A DNA stretch of 64,000 bases from Stentor coeruleus (Eukaryota; Ciliophora; Heterotrichea; Heterotrichida; Stentoridae). The DNA lies in NCBI GenBank assembly GCA_001970955.1, contig MPUH01000130.1, positions 1 through 64,000 of the forward strand. Reading direction: 5' to 3'. The notes under the pieces are model-generated. The model was not told the DNA's origin, searched no databases, and saw only the letters and a program-made list of their open reading frames with translations. Every line of letters begins with the position of its first letter. Position 1 is the first letter of the stretch. The position numbers and the translations under genes are program-made. Of this stretch, positions 10,908 through 21,858 are shown one piece after another.

Positions 10908-13900
10908 ATGGTTTTAGTATTTGGGTTTATTTTATTGACTCTTGTAAGAAGTATTAGTATCACTGATTGTCTAATATTTCTCAGCTCTGAAACCCCGCCT
11001 TCACTTATCTCTTATTTCAATATACAAAATACAATTTTTCTTGATTCTAATTCAATAAATATCGAATATATCAATACTTTTATAACAATCAAGCCTCTGA
11101 TTGTAATTGATGCAACTTTTTCATACACTTTTATTCCTTTTATAAACTTTTTTACTGAATTATACGAAATTACTTATATAACTTTGACTAGGGATTTGAG
11201 TTTTAATTCTAATCGGATAAGCCTTCATAGATCTTATTTATCAGAAGCAAGTGTTTTAGAAGCTTTATTAACAAATTATAATCTGACAAATGTTATAATT
11301 ATTACATCTGGCGAATTAGAGGATACGAAAATTGCTGAAGAGCTTAAAAAATTAAAAGCATTAAAAAATCATAATCTTATCAACTTTTATAATGAAATCA
11401 GTGAGTCAAAAGCATCAGAAATCGTGAAAAAAAATATAAAAGTTAAAGGCTTGACTAAGATTGTGATTATTGATAGGACAGAAAATATTGAATTGATACA
11501 AAAAGCTTTGGAAACTCAAAAAATCATCAAAGAAGGCTTGTTTTTATTGTATTCAAGTCAGAGTATTCCTCAAGATTTTATTGAGGGGAGCATTTTTATT
11601 AAAGAATTTGGCTTAGAAAATGCTGAAAGTCTTGCTGAGTATCATTATTTTGCTATAGAAAATTGTTTGAATTATATAAATAACAACTTCCCAAAAAGTG
11701 CTGAAATATTAGATAGTAATGGTATAAAAGAAATACTATACAAATATAGTCAAAGAAATATAACATATTCATTATTAAATTTTTATAAAGGAAAACTATC
11801 TAATGTTGGGAATATTTCAAAAATAGAAAACATTGAGGGAGATGATGGTTTTACTATAAAAATCGATGATATTATCTACTTTCCTGGAAATGCTACTGAA
11901 ATATATGATAAATCAGAAGTAAAACTAATATTTAGTATTGCGAATGGAGAAAATGAAATTTATCACTTGTATAAGGCTCCTCAAATAGCTTATACTTATA
12001 AAGGTGCAGAATATGCAATAAGTCAGATAAACGATAAAAAACTCATACCTGGATTTTATATTGAAACCTTTCCTACTGATTGCGGGATGTTCATATACGA
12101 CCCATTTTGGTACAAAAATTGTTTTTCTTCAATTTACGACAAGCTTGGAATTGCGTATATAAGCAGTTTTTTTGGGGGAGGACTTAAAGGAAATTATTTG
12201 ACTTTAAAAGACTATGGGATAAATTTACCACAAATATCTCCTCTTGGAGCATTATCTGGTTTAGACAACAAAACTGAATTCCCAGAGTTGTTTAAATTTG
12301 AAGAAAGTTTAGATAATTTTATTTACTCGTGGTTACTAGTTTTTCAAAGTTTTGGGTTTAAAGAAATTGTTGTTATCGGGAGTTTTAGAGAAGATTTTGA
12401 TTTGTATCCTTATTTTTTAGAAGGTATCAAAAGAAATGGGTTTAAAATTGCTAACTCAGAAGAATATAGAATTATCCCAGCTAACTATACCAGAGATAAC
12501 TTTAATGAATACAAAGATTTATTTATAAAACTCAAAGAAACACACTGTAATGCATTTTTTATCACATGTCTCTACCCAGAAATGGTTATTGAAGCATTAT
12601 ACGATGTTGGTTTACGAAAAGGTGATTTTTTTTTTATATCCACAGTTGATACAGCTTATCAATATTTCTCAAATGTTGAAGAACCATATTTATCCAAGCG
12701 AAAAGAGTTACTTATAGGCAGTTTATCTATAACTTTATATGAATGGATTGGTGAATTAGGTTATGAAATCAGAGAAGATCTTTCAAAAAAATACCAAAAC
12801 ATAAATAATATGTGTTTAACTTATGATACAGTCCTTGTTATTAAAGAAGCTATTCTTTACCTTTTAGCTAAAGGAGAAGATTATGAAGATCCACTTAAGC
12901 TTATACATACTATGAGAAATAATAAAATTATTGGATGCATTGGGTCTATTTATTTTAGTAAGGAAACTACTGGAAGAACTTCAGCTCAGTATTTACTTTC
13001 GCAGATATTTTATGATGAAAAGTCAAAGAATTTGTATTTTACTGATATTGCGCATTTAGATAGATTTAGTGATCAAATTATTACTATTATTGGCGATTTC
13101 CAATGGGCTGGAGGAAGTAAAATTCCTAATATCAGACCGAAAAATCCATGTTCTTTTGATAGTTTTATGGTTTCCTCATCAACAAAAGGTAGGATAGTTC
13201 TTTATTGTATATGTGGTTTTTGCTTTTTGATCACTTTGATTATTTTTGTTTTTACTTTGTTAAAGGGTAGCTTAAAAGTTGATTTACTTACCCAGGAAAG
13301 CTTTATGACTTTTGATGATATGGTTTATTTTGCGTATTTCCCATTACAGTTTTTTCAGATCCTTGTTCTAGGCCCAGATCAAAAAGCTTATAAATACCTT
13401 TTGAAAAATTTCCAAATACTTCTTTCATTAAACTACGAATTATTTTTTAACGTCGAATATGAGGTTTTTTGGAAAGTTTTTATTTTTAACTTTATTCTTG
13501 CAACAATATGGATATTATTCAGCATAATCTATATACTCAAACTAGATTACAGATACAATAATTTTTTTTCATTCCTTGGCTTTAATCGTATACTTAGAAA
13601 TATTATACCAATAATAGGGCATATAGGTTATTTACCTCTTATCTCAATGCTCATGAGTATATATCTTTGTTTAGATGGTATAGATGATAATCTTCAAAGT
13701 TCATTTATGATACAAGATTGTACAACATTTTGTTATAAAGGTAAACATCTCAGTTTCATAATATTTACAACAATTCTTTTATTTAGTTTTATAACTATAA
13801 GCACATTATCTCGTTCTTATTGGGAAAAATCATCAGCATTTCTTAATTTGCGTACAAACCCAGTATATCTTTCTGCTCTTAGTTTGGCACAAATTGTATT

Positions 13901-14327
13901 AGTCATATTAAATAAAGCATTAAAAACTTATAATCAGATTTATCATGGTATTGCTTGTTCTGTGGTTGTTTTATTGATTTTGATTTTTACTTTGATTTAT
14001 AGACCTTATAATTATCAGCGAGCTCTTGTTTCACAAATTATATCATTGACTGCTACGTTATGGGGAATTGGCACTTCAACGTTTTTTTTGAATTATTCGA
14101 CTATAAAAAATTGGCTTATTGTTGAAGCTACTGGAATACTTGGAATAGTTGTTGTTGGAGTTTATTTTATTAATCGATGTCCCAAATTACTTAAAACAGA
14201 AAGTGGGGTTAGTATTGCGAAATTGTTTTTGTTTCAATTTACTAAAGACTATCATGAGCATCCAAGAACATTTGCTGATATTAATATTTATAGTGTACCT
14301 CAAGCTTATGCTATTGATAAAGAATAA
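10908..14327 (+). CDS. Large receptor: periplasmic-binding-like ectodomain plus multi-span membrane domain
   Basis: A 1,139-residue protein with an N-terminal signal peptide (MVLVFGFILLTLVRS). Residues of about 350-750 look like a type I periplasmic-binding (ANF-receptor) fold: a lobe starting YKGAEYAISQIND, then GFYIETFPTDCG, a central FGFKEIVVIGSF strand and CNAFFITCLYPEMV. Residues of about 20-340 may be a second, weaker copy. The C-terminal part, from about 760, has some eight or nine hydrophobic segments. Ligand-binding lobes on a multi-span domain recall class C GPCRs. The membrane part, however, has more spans than seven and a Cys pair pattern (QDCTTFCYKGKHL) that I recall from large ciliate membrane proteins, so the transducer class is uncertain. 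Probable role: chemosensory receptor at the cell surface. Confidence 0.72.
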   Translation: MVLVFGFILLTLVRSISITDCLIFLSSETPPSLISYFNIQNTIFLDSNSINIEYINTFITIKPLIVIDATFSYTFIPFINFFTELYEITYITLTRDLSFNSNRISLHRSYLSEASVLEALLTNYNLTNVIIITSGELEDTKIAEELKKLKALKNHNLINFYNEISESKASEIVKKNIKVKGLTKIVIIDRTENIELIQKALETQKIIKEGLFLLYSSQSIPQDFIEGSIFIKEFGLENAESLAEYHYFAIENCLNYINNNFPKSAEILDSNGIKEILYKYSQRNITYSLLNFYKGKLSNVGNISKIENIEGDDGFTIKIDDIIYFPGNATEIYDKSEVKLIFSIANGENEIYHLYKAPQIAYTYKGAEYAISQINDKKLIPGFYIETFPTDCGMFIYDPFWYKNCFSSIYDKLGIAYISSFFGGGLKGNYLTLKDYGINLPQISPLGALSGLDNKTEFPELFKFEESLDNFIYSWLLVFQSFGFKEIVVIGSFREDFDLYPYFLEGIKRNGFKIANSEEYRIIPANYTRDNFNEYKDLFIKLKETHCNAFFITCLYPEMVIEALYDVGLRKGDFFFISTVDTAYQYFSNVEEPYLSKRKELLIGSLSITLYEWIGELGYEIREDLSKKYQNINNMCLTYDTVLVIKEAILYLLAKGEDYEDPLKLIHTMRNNKIIGCIGSIYFSKETTGRTSAQYLLSQIFYDEKSKNLYFTDIAHLDRFSDQIITIIGDFQWAGGSKIPNIRPKNPCSFDSFMVSSSTKGRIVLYCICGFCFLITLIIFVFTLLKGSLKVDLLTQESFMTFDDMVYFAYFPLQFFQILVLGPDQKAYKYLLKNFQILLSLNYELFFNVEYEVFWKVFIFNFILATIWILFSIIYILKLDYRYNNFFSFLGFNRILRNIIPIIGHIGYLPLISMLMSIYLCLDGIDDNLQSSFMIQDCTTFCYKGKHLSFIIFTTILLFSFITISTLSRSYWEKSSAFLNLRTNPVYLSALSLAQIVLVILNKALKTYNQIYHGIACSVVVLLILIFTLIYRPYNYQRALVSQIISLTATLWGIGTSTFFLNYSTIKNWLIVEATGILGIVVVGVYFINRCPKLLKTESGVSIAKLFLFQFTKDYHEHPRTFADINIYSVPQAYAIDKE

Positions 14328-14413
14328 TAATATTAGTGAGATAAAGATTTTATTAGATAATTAGGATTTTATTAATAGTTTTAGTATTTTTTCAACAGCA
14401 TAATTATAGTATG

Positions 14414-16705
14414 TTAAAAGATTTTATTAAGTTTATTCTTTATAATGTCTATAATTTGAAGTTTCATCCTCTTTTCAAAAAACTGAGACTTTTTCGGTTG
14501 TTTTTTATTCGATGTAATCTTAATAGCATTAATCAAACTTGAATCATTAGGTATTCTTTCTCTAGTAAACTTAATCGGAGATGGGTGTAATATCGATTTC
14601 AACCTTAGCATATCTTCAGTAAAATCATTAGGTTTTTCAGTCTTTTCTTTTATAATACTTGAACTTCTATTATCTCTAAATCTTGATCTTTTCAAAGATC
14701 CAATTTCTCTAAATAGCTTTAAAGGTTTTGGGATATTCGGTGTTAAAGATTCTAAAGGTACATCCATAGGAGATATAGACTTAATTTTATCTTGTAATTG
14801 AAGTTTTTTAAGTTCTTCTCTTTTTTCTATTTTTTTCTTAAAAGCTATTTTTTTATCATCACAATCTGAACCTTCTTGATCAGAACCTCCACTATCAGGG
14901 TCTTCAATATTTAATCCTTGCACCATTTCTTCATTAATATTTTTTATAGCATCATTTATTGTCAAATTTTCTTCTTCGCTTTGTTTTTCTTGAGTTAAAT
15001 TTTTTGTTTGTAATGTTTTACCAGATATTTTACTTGTTAACTCATTTAGTTTTTTTCTAAGTTCGCGTGGGGATATGAATATTAATAAAGTGTTACAAAT
15101 ATCTCGACCTAGTTTTTCTAATTGAGTTATTAATAGGTGTTCTTGATTTTTAGGGAAGTTGCTACAGCCAAAAAATGATGCTTCTAATGTAAAACTAGAT
15201 AAAATCCCGAGTTCTGTAAAATTTACTACGCGAGCTGTTGAAATTTTACCTTTTTCAATTCTAAACTTTGAGTTTTTGAATGAAAAGTTCTCGTTTTTCA
15301 AACTGAGCATGTATGGGATTAGTCGAATAAAAACATTTTTTTGGTTATCCAAAAGGTCTTTAACTTCATTATAGCATCCGTACATGAAGATATCTTTTTT
15401 TATCGAGTGCCCATGCATGTCGCAGTAAAGAACAACTTCATTTTCTTCTGAAAACATTTGTAGCATTTTTTTTGTGTAGTATACAGTTGGGTGCATTGCC
15501 CGATTAGGCTTATTCCAACGACGATTTAGGTCTACACCCAACAAAGAGCATCTATAATTTCCATAAATAACCCCATCAGGGTTAAGCATCGGAACAACCT
15601 TAAAAATAAACTTCTTCCTTAACAAACTCGCATCCTTGCAATCTGAAATCAAATAATCAATCAACCCTTTAACCATAAAAGACGAATTTGACTCCCCTGG
15701 ATGCACCCTCGCAGTAATAAAAACTCCTTTTTTTTCCTCATGTCCAGCTCTATAACCTTCATTATTCCTAGATTCCCTCATCCTCATAATTTTCCTTCCA
15801 GCAACTGATTTTTCTAATTTAACAGCTTCTTCAGGCCAACTTGCATATGTAAAAATATTATTCGTTATAGTAATAATAGGACAATTATTCCCAGCAATAG
15901 TCGTGCAAAGTGTATTAACTCTAAGTATTGATGGATAATTCATTTGAAGTTTTTCAACATATTCCATTAAATCAGTATATGTATAAGGGTATGAATATGC
16001 GAAAAAAATAGTATCATCTGGGTCTTCAAATGTATATGAAAATGTTAAAGTGTAAAAAGATTTGTTTTCATTAGATCTTGTATATGAGTTTTTATAATAA
16101 GAAACTTCAGTGCATTTTCTTTCCCAGATTTTTTTGCCATTGTTAGTGTTTTTTAGAGAAAATGTTAGTGGTTTCATGCCATCGTTGTATAAAGACTCGA
16201 ATTTTATAAGATTTGTTATGTTAAACCTCACTTTGTGATTAGGTTTGTAGGGTTTAACTGAAAAGTAGTACCATTGTGTGTAACCCTGGGTTTCAGTATC
16301 GTATTCAAGGAGTAGTCGGTATTCGTTTTCGTTGATTTTTATAGCTTTTTTTAGGTTTCCCGATTCGAATTTTGAAGAAAATCTTAAAGTTCTACTTGGT
16401 ATTACCAAAGTGTAATCTTGTTGGAAAGCTTTTCTTCGTCCATATGAGGGCAAGTTTTTGAATTTAAACAAATCTATTTAAAAACTACCATAGTCAATAC
16501 CTCTTGACTTAAACTTTTTGTTTTTTATATTCATAGCAGATCTTATATTTAGCAGTGGGAGAATAGGTTCATCTGAAATTCTGGAACTTGAATCATATAC
16601 TAAAATGCCATTATCTTCATGCCTATATAGCATTTTTCTACGATTTTCAATAGAATCTGTAATATCAACATCTTCATCTCCTGAAAATTCACACTCAACA
16701 GACAT
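14414..16705 (-). CDS. Cytosolic carboxypeptidase (CCP/AGBL, tubulin deglutamylase family), one 15-nt intron
   Basis: Spliced protein of 758 residues. Exon 1 (16705-16489) would otherwise stop soon after GIDYGSF, and the downstream frame lacks ATG. Removing GTAGTTTTTAAATAG (16474-16488) joins GIDY to DLFKFK. M14 features: the N-terminal beta-sandwich typical of CCPs, zinc ligands in ARVHPGES (about residues 327-334), NPDGVIYGNYRCSLLGVDLNRRW with substrate-binding Arg/Asn-Arg, the third zinc ligand in CDMHGHS, and the catalytic Glu in FTLEASFFG. All active-site residues are therefore present. CCPs trim glutamates from tubulin tails and so tune ciliary microtubules. The Lys/Ser-rich C-terminal 250 residues are an extra, probably disordered tail. 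It stops with TAA, 86 bases from the convergent receptor gene. Confidence 0.92.
16474..16488 (-). other. 15-nt intron in carboxypeptidase gene
   Basis: GTAGTTTTTAAATAG on the minus strand, phase 1. It has A at position 10. It is required to join the N-terminal ATG exon to the carboxypeptidase frame. Confidence 0.88.
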
Positions 16706-17177
16706 ATTATATTTTGTTTGAAAATTAGAGATGATGATTATAAATTATGTGATTTTTTAATAAGAACTAGGAAAAAACATGATTTTTTAAATCAAAGTGA
16801 AGGCTTTTTTATACAAGATACATTTATATAAAACTAGAGAAAGAGTGTTATAATGCATAAAGATATAACTAAACGCATTGATAATAGTAATTATTTATTA
16901 TTTATACTGAAAAACTTTTGCCATATAAAATTTCAAGGTATTTTTATATATATTCCTTCTCTCTTCATTTCTAAGCTTGTTTTTCTTTACTACACATCTA
17001 TTCACAAATAAAAAAATATTTTTTTAGCGAACTGTAAACCATCAAATTCTATCATAAACCATCTAAATTAAAAACCTGCCAAATCATCAACTGAAAATCT
17101 TATTTTCCAAAAATCACACAACAAAATCTACAACATAACCTAAAAAAACCTTAAAAATCCAATCACTAACTGAAAAT
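16706..17177. other. Intergenic, no gene seen
   Basis: AT-rich. It is C/A-rich on the plus strand over the last ~150 bases (3' flank of the next reverse gene). Confidence 0.5.
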
Positions 17178-18383
17178 TTAACTAATAATATAATGGAAAT
17201 CCGCAATAGGTCCACAAGTAATATCACACCTATTAGTCTGATGACTCTGAATAAAAGTTGTATTAAAAAACTTCCATACCACTTGTCCTTCTATCTGAGG
17301 GTAACAATCTACACATTTATAAGTATGCGAGCCTTCAATATTCAAAAACACTGTGTATTTTGTATTACTTTTAATCAAAAGAGATTTTTCTATAGTAATT
17401 CTATGAACCGAGTCTTCAGGGTTGAATTTTATAATAACATTATCATTATGTCTATAGACAACATGAGAATTAGTACTAATTCCACAAAGGATTTTAAATT
17501 CTTTAACACATATTTGCCCTCCTTGTTTATAAGGACTACAAATCCCAATTCCAATAAGCATAATTTCTTGATTTATAGAAAAACTAAGAGCATCTATTCT
17601 ATTACCAGTATATCTCCATTTAAGAGCTCTTGTTATAGCTGTACGTCTTACTGTAATTTCTGATGGGCTTTTTAATGATACTTTTATATTTGGTCTTATG
17701 ATTTTTGGTACTATTTCTGGATCTAAAGATATTTTTAGTTTTGATTCGTTTATATTATCAAATGGTCTGAAATTCTGCCTTTCTCTTGTAAGTCTTTGGA
17801 TTTGTTGGATTTTATGTAACACACTTGAATCGCTTGATAAACTTTCTGCGACAATTCTACAGTTTTCCATTTCTGATGTAAGACTTTCAGTTAAAATTTT
17901 ATGTTCATCTTCAGCTTTGACTTTATATGTTTCATATATATTTAACAAGTTGCTTAAAAGTAATTCTTCACGTTGGTTTATTAAGGATTTTGTATGAGAA
18001 AATGAAGTGATTAAGGACTCATCGCTCATAGCTTTGCTTTCTCGAGAAAAGTGTGGAGCATCAAAAAGAGATATGTTTCTACCCATTCGAATATGGTTTA
18101 TAAGGTTAAGCCATAAACATAATTCTTTATCAGAATCAACTGTCATATAATATTCTTCGTTACAGATAATTTTAAAACAAAAGTCTTTTTCGATTTCAAG
18201 AACTGATGGGATAGCTTCTGTGATTTCGGAGATGGAAAGGTTCATTGTCGATTTTTGAGAAATGTCTTTTGTTTTGTAGGTGCAAAGACTGGTTTCACGC
18301 ATTACCAGCCACCTTCGGCGCCATTGTTTTAGATAGGCAGACCGCTTTTGCACCCAGCCTGCTTTGATAATCCTTTCTTCCAT
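17178..18383 (-). CDS. PH-domain plus PHR-domain protein
   Basis: A 401-residue protein. Residues of about 4-101 form a PH domain: KAGWVQKRSAYLKQWRRRW at the start and the terminal helix with a conserved Trp (ELCLWLNLINHI). Basic residues in the first loop could bind phosphoinositides. Residues of about 130-220 are helical. Residues of about 250-401 match the PHR domain of PAM/Highwire/RPM-1 and BTBD proteins: IDALSFSINQEIMLIGIGI near the start, KYTVFLNIEG in the middle, and a final GQVVWKF...S...R...GPI-ADFHYI region. PH and PHR in one protein is not an arrangement I know from animals. Possible role: membrane-recruited adaptor, perhaps for ubiquitin ligation. That is inference. Confidence 0.78.
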   Translation of the reverse strand: MEERIIKAGWVQKRSAYLKQWRRRWLVMRETSLCTYKTKDISQKSTMNLSISEITEAIPSVLEIEKDFCFKIICNEEYYMTVDSDKELCLWLNLINHIRMGRNISLFDAPHFSRESKAMSDESLITSFSHTKSLINQREELLLSNLLNIYETYKVKAEDEHKILTESLTSEMENCRIVAESLSSDSSVLHKIQQIQRLTRERQNFRPFDNINESKLKISLDPEIVPKIIRPNIKVSLKSPSEITVRRTAITRALKWRYTGNRIDALSFSINQEIMLIGIGICSPYKQGGQICVKEFKILCGISTNSHVVYRHNDNVIIKFNPEDSVHRITIEKSLLIKSNTKYTVFLNIEGSHTYKCVDCYPQIEGQVVWKFFNTTFIQSHQTNRCDITCGPIADFHYIIS

Positions 18384-19287
18384 TTTGATTATTATTAGTA
18401 GAAGTTGCTATTTAAAGAATTTTTTTTAGAAATAAAGGCAAATAAGAGGTTTGGAAGATAACTTTGAGGAATGATGATTGAGAATTTTGTGAGAATTTAT
18501 ATAGAAATATTGATAATTTCTTAGGTTTGTAGTATATATAGAGTAGGCTTTGGAAGGGTTGGGTTGTATGAAATAATGGATTTTTTAAAGATTGAAATTA
18601 TAGATATAATTAGATGTTTGCTTTTCTGCGTTTTATTTATTTACTAGTTTCAATTTTTTATATTTGAATATTTTGATTTGGAAACCTTAGATAAAACATG
18701 AGATAGTCTTTTGATGTTACTTTTTTTTACATAAAAACGTAAATACTGCTCTATATAGAACTCTAAAAAATCAATATTTTTTGAAAATCATTTTGAAATT
18801 TAAAACCAAAAGTATTGTTACATTAGTAATTAACCTTATACTACACTGAAAATTATTCTATCGCACTTTCATATTACATTCTGGCCATGCCTCTTATTTT
18901 TTAACTTTCTCAACTTAAATACCCTAATATTTTTTACTCTAAGTATCTTATATTTTTCTATACATATCTCTCCTAAAAAATCTCTCTCTATAAAAACAAT
19001 TCTCTCTTAATTCTCAAATACAACATATAAACCTCATCCATAATTTTACCCTAAATCTTAATATAAATATTTTTTCTAACATAACACATTTTATTTTCAA
19101 TTCGCAACAGATTCCTTGTCAAGTATAATTAAAAATAATATTTTCTCACTAAGTGTTTTATCACAAAGTAAATATATTAATATTCACTTTTTACCACTAA
19201 AATCTCATATTAAATTCTTTCTAACATCCTAAACTCATACCCTCACTGATTTTGTGGTGTATTCCTTACTCTCCATTCTAGATAAAT
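18384..19287. other. Divergent intergenic region with strand-composition switch
   Basis: Plus strand is G/T-rich to about 18680 (5' flank of the reverse gene) and C/A-rich from about 18890 to 19287 (5' flank of the forward PP2C gene). No coding signal. Confidence 0.5.
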
Positions 19288-20469
19288 ATGCAAAAGCCCG
19301 AGTCTTTAAAGGGACGAAATGAAAATCCCCGACGACCAGAGAAAATCTCCTTAGCTTTACCATCAATCCAAAGATCAAGTTCTCCTCGTAATAGTGATCC
19401 ACATCGTAATAACACAAAGTCCCCAAGAGTCTCTCCATGCAAAAGAAACCATAGCTCTGAAAGTACAAATCTTCCTGACTTAAGAAACTCAAGAAGCTCT
19501 TCAAAAATTTCCGCATTTCTTAAAGCTGAGAATGGTAGATGCTCAGATAGATCTTGTGGGATTTTAAAAGCTTATGCTGTAAATTCACATAGAGGAAGGC
19601 ATCATAATGAAGATAGGGTAAATTTAATGATAAATTTACAAAGACCAACTTCAATATCAGAAGATGAATGGCCTCCAAGTTCATTTTTTGGATTGTTTGA
19701 TGGACATAATGGAAAGACATGTGCGGAGTTTTTGAAAAAAAGTTTATATGATTATATTACTATAAGCCCTGCTTTCCCATATAGGATTAAAGAAGCGTTG
19801 CTGAATGGTTTTATTCAAGCTGATAAAGATTTTTTAGCTAGCGCGAAAGAAAATGGGGACTTTGCTGGATCTTGTGCTATTGTGATTATGCTGGTTGGAG
19901 ACAAATGCTTTGTCGCTAATACTGGGAATTCAAGAGCTTTTATCAGTTTAATGGGCGGAAAAGTTCTGAGCTGGATTTCATGCGAGCACAAACCAGGAGA
20001 CACAACAGAGTATGCGCGTATAATCCAAGCAGGAGGAATCGTGTATAATAACTTTATAATCAATGAAAAAGGTGAAAATGTTAACCTTGGTCCTCATCTA
20101 GTCTCACCTGGTAAGTTAAAAATCTCTCGTTCTTTTGGGGATTTAGATGCCAAAGATCCACAATATGGAGGAAATCCAAACGTTATCATAGTAGATCCTG
20201 ATGTAAAAACATTCAAAATCAAGCCTGAACAAGATTATGTTTTCCTAGGCACTGGATGTTTATTTGAAATATTTACAGCAAGAGAACTCTCTGATATAAT
20301 TTTTAAAAATGTGCAGAAATTGAAAGGAGAAGGTGTTGGAATAGCCCTTTTAGCAGGTATTGATGATATATTTGCAGAAGCTTTTAAAAGAGGATGCTAT
20401 GATAATATTACTATTGTAATTATTGGCTTGAAAGGATTGAAAAATTATACCCAAGAGTTGGCTAATTAA
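19288..20469 (+). CDS. PP2C-family phosphatase with altered metal site, possibly inactive
   Basis: A 393-residue protein with a Ser/Pro/Arg-rich disordered N-terminus (1-90) and a PP2C (PPM) fold (95-390). Recognised motifs: RGRHHNEDR (Arg, Glu, Asp kept), FFGLFDGHNG (DGH kept), AGSCAIVIML, ANTGNSRAF, SRSFGDLDAK and the terminal CYDNITIVII (Asp-Asn kept). Two motifs are changed. The usual GDSRA is GNSRA. The usual D-G-[IL]-[WF]-[DE] metal motif reads TGCLFEIF, so the second-metal Asp is replaced by Gly. In the established PP2C mechanism that Asp bridges the catalytic Mn/Mg pair, so activity is doubtful. It could be a regulatory pseudophosphatase or a weak enzyme. The frame is otherwise clean and evidently maintained. 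Confidence 0.88.
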   Translation: MQKPESLKGRNENPRRPEKISLALPSIQRSSSPRNSDPHRNNTKSPRVSPCKRNHSSESTNLPDLRNSRSSSKISAFLKAENGRCSDRSCGILKAYAVNSHRGRHHNEDRVNLMINLQRPTSISEDEWPPSSFFGLFDGHNGKTCAEFLKKSLYDYITISPAFPYRIKEALLNGFIQADKDFLASAKENGDFAGSCAIVIMLVGDKCFVANTGNSRAFISLMGGKVLSWISCEHKPGDTTEYARIIQAGGIVYNNFIINEKGENVNLGPHLVSPGKLKISRSFGDLDAKDPQYGGNPNVIIVDPDVKTFKIKPEQDYVFLGTGCLFEIFTARELSDIIFKNVQKLKGEGVGIALLAGIDDIFAEAFKRGCYDNITIVIIGLKGLKNYTQELAN

Positions 20470-20633
20470 TGTATCAACTGTTTTAGATGGGAAAATATTA
20501 GGTTTTTTTTTTGTATAAATAATGAAGGTTTATGATAAAAAATATAATAAATGTATTTAAAACAATGGAGAAATTTGGATTTTATAGTTAAAATATGTAT
20601 AAACTAGAATATTTTTTAGCTTAAGGGTTTTTG

Positions 20634-21791
20634 TTAAGTAAAACTATTTATTAAGTTCAGTTCTTCCTCGGAATAAACTCTTTGGCAATCAGGACATTTA
20701 TTAGTATAAGTATTTTTGTAATTATCTACTATGCAATCAACACAAAGCGAAGTATTTTGACAAGTCAATCTTATTGGGAATGTTTCTTTTAGCACATTCG
20801 CACATTTATTGCATTTTTTTTTAGATGAAGAATAATTAAAGTAACTTATACCATGATCTTTATCTTCAGCCTGCGCAGTAATTTTATCAATATTCTCATC
20901 TTTATAACCATCTTCTTCTGCTGCTTTAATTATTTTCTTAGCACAATCTTCTGTTAAAATTTTATTTCCTAATACCTCAAGCATATAACTTATAAGTTCT
21001 TTCGCATATTTATCCTTCAAATCAATTTCATCAGATTTTTGATCATCTTTTACAACAATTAAAGACTCTTCCTTAACAACCTCTAAAGGTTTATTATTAT
21101 CAAAATTTGTATATTTAGATACATCTTTATAATCATTATCTTCATCAATTTTTTGATTAATATTAACTATAGGTATAGAATTTTCATCAATAATCGTCTC
21201 GTCGTTTATATTTAAAAACTCTTTAGGGATAAGATTCCCATAATAAATATTGTTTTCGTATTCATATTTTAATAAATATACTGCAGGTAATAATACTGAT
21301 GTATATGATATAAGAGTATTTTCATTTGAATATATTGCTATGTATATATTAAATTTTTGAGATAAGATATCAAGACCATTTTGAGTTAGGACAATTGAAG
21401 GATCTAATGAAAAGAGATCATAAAAAATCCCTTTAATACAATTTGTAATATGTTCTAGAAGTGAAGACTCATTATTAACTGCATAGTAGTTTATGCTTTT
21501 TAAACCTTCTTCTATTGGCATAGTTTCTATAATATTGCAAAAAGAGAGTAAAATGCCTATGGAATCAGAGTATTTTGATTGACTGTCGATTTTTTGAAGG
21601 GCTAAAATATGCTTTTTGAAGTTTGTCCAAGAAGGTTGACTGAGATTAGAATTTTTAACCCTTGCAAAAGCTTCGACCATACCGATTGCTAGAGCTATAT
21701 AAAAACTCTCATTAGCAGGAAGAATACTACTGTAACTCACAAAATTTTGATAGTCTATGCTGTTTCCTGAAAAATAAGAGAATGTTTCCAT
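20634..21791 (-). CDS. Otubain-like (degenerate) protein with C-terminal RING-like zinc finger
   Basis: A 385-residue protein. The N-terminal 200 residues are helical with ILPANESFYIALAIGMVEA, which resembles the otubain (C65) active-site segment DGNCFYRAFGFSYLEA, but with Ser in place of the catalytic Cys. A later LLKYEYENNIYYGNLIP recalls the otubain 'GHYDILYP' strand, with the His missing. The middle is acidic and disordered. The C-terminus holds a zinc-binding module: CNKC, then CQNTSLCVDC, then CPDC. A related arrangement is seen at 34212-35933. The otubain link is by eye and weak; the zinc finger is clear. A non-catalytic ubiquitin-binding or E3-like protein is plausible. Its 5' end is 67 bases from the start of the divergent gene. 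Confidence 0.72.
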   Translation of the reverse strand: METFSYFSGNSIDYQNFVSYSSILPANESFYIALAIGMVEAFARVKNSNLSQPSWTNFKKHILALQKIDSQSKYSDSIGILLSFCNIIETMPIEEGLKSINYYAVNNESSLLEHITNCIKGIFYDLFSLDPSIVLTQNGLDILSQKFNIYIAIYSNENTLISYTSVLLPAVYLLKYEYENNIYYGNLIPKEFLNINDETIIDENSIPIVNINQKIDEDNDYKDVSKYTNFDNNKPLEVVKEESLIVVKDDQKSDEIDLKDKYAKELISYMLEVLGNKILTEDCAKKIIKAAEEDGYKDENIDKITAQAEDKDHGISYFNYSSSKKKCNKCANVLKETFPIRLTCQNTSLCVDCIVDNYKNTYTNKCPDCQRVYSEEELNLINSFT

Positions 21792-21858
21792 TTATAGATA
21801 AAAAAGCTTATATAATCCCATATTAGATTTGAATAATAAAGCTGCTTGGAATATTAAA

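Noticed and set aside
21829-21858. TTG start ten codons upstream of the 21859 gene
   Set aside because: No ATG in the extension and no short intron linking to an upstream ATG; non-ATG starts are not expected in ciliates.
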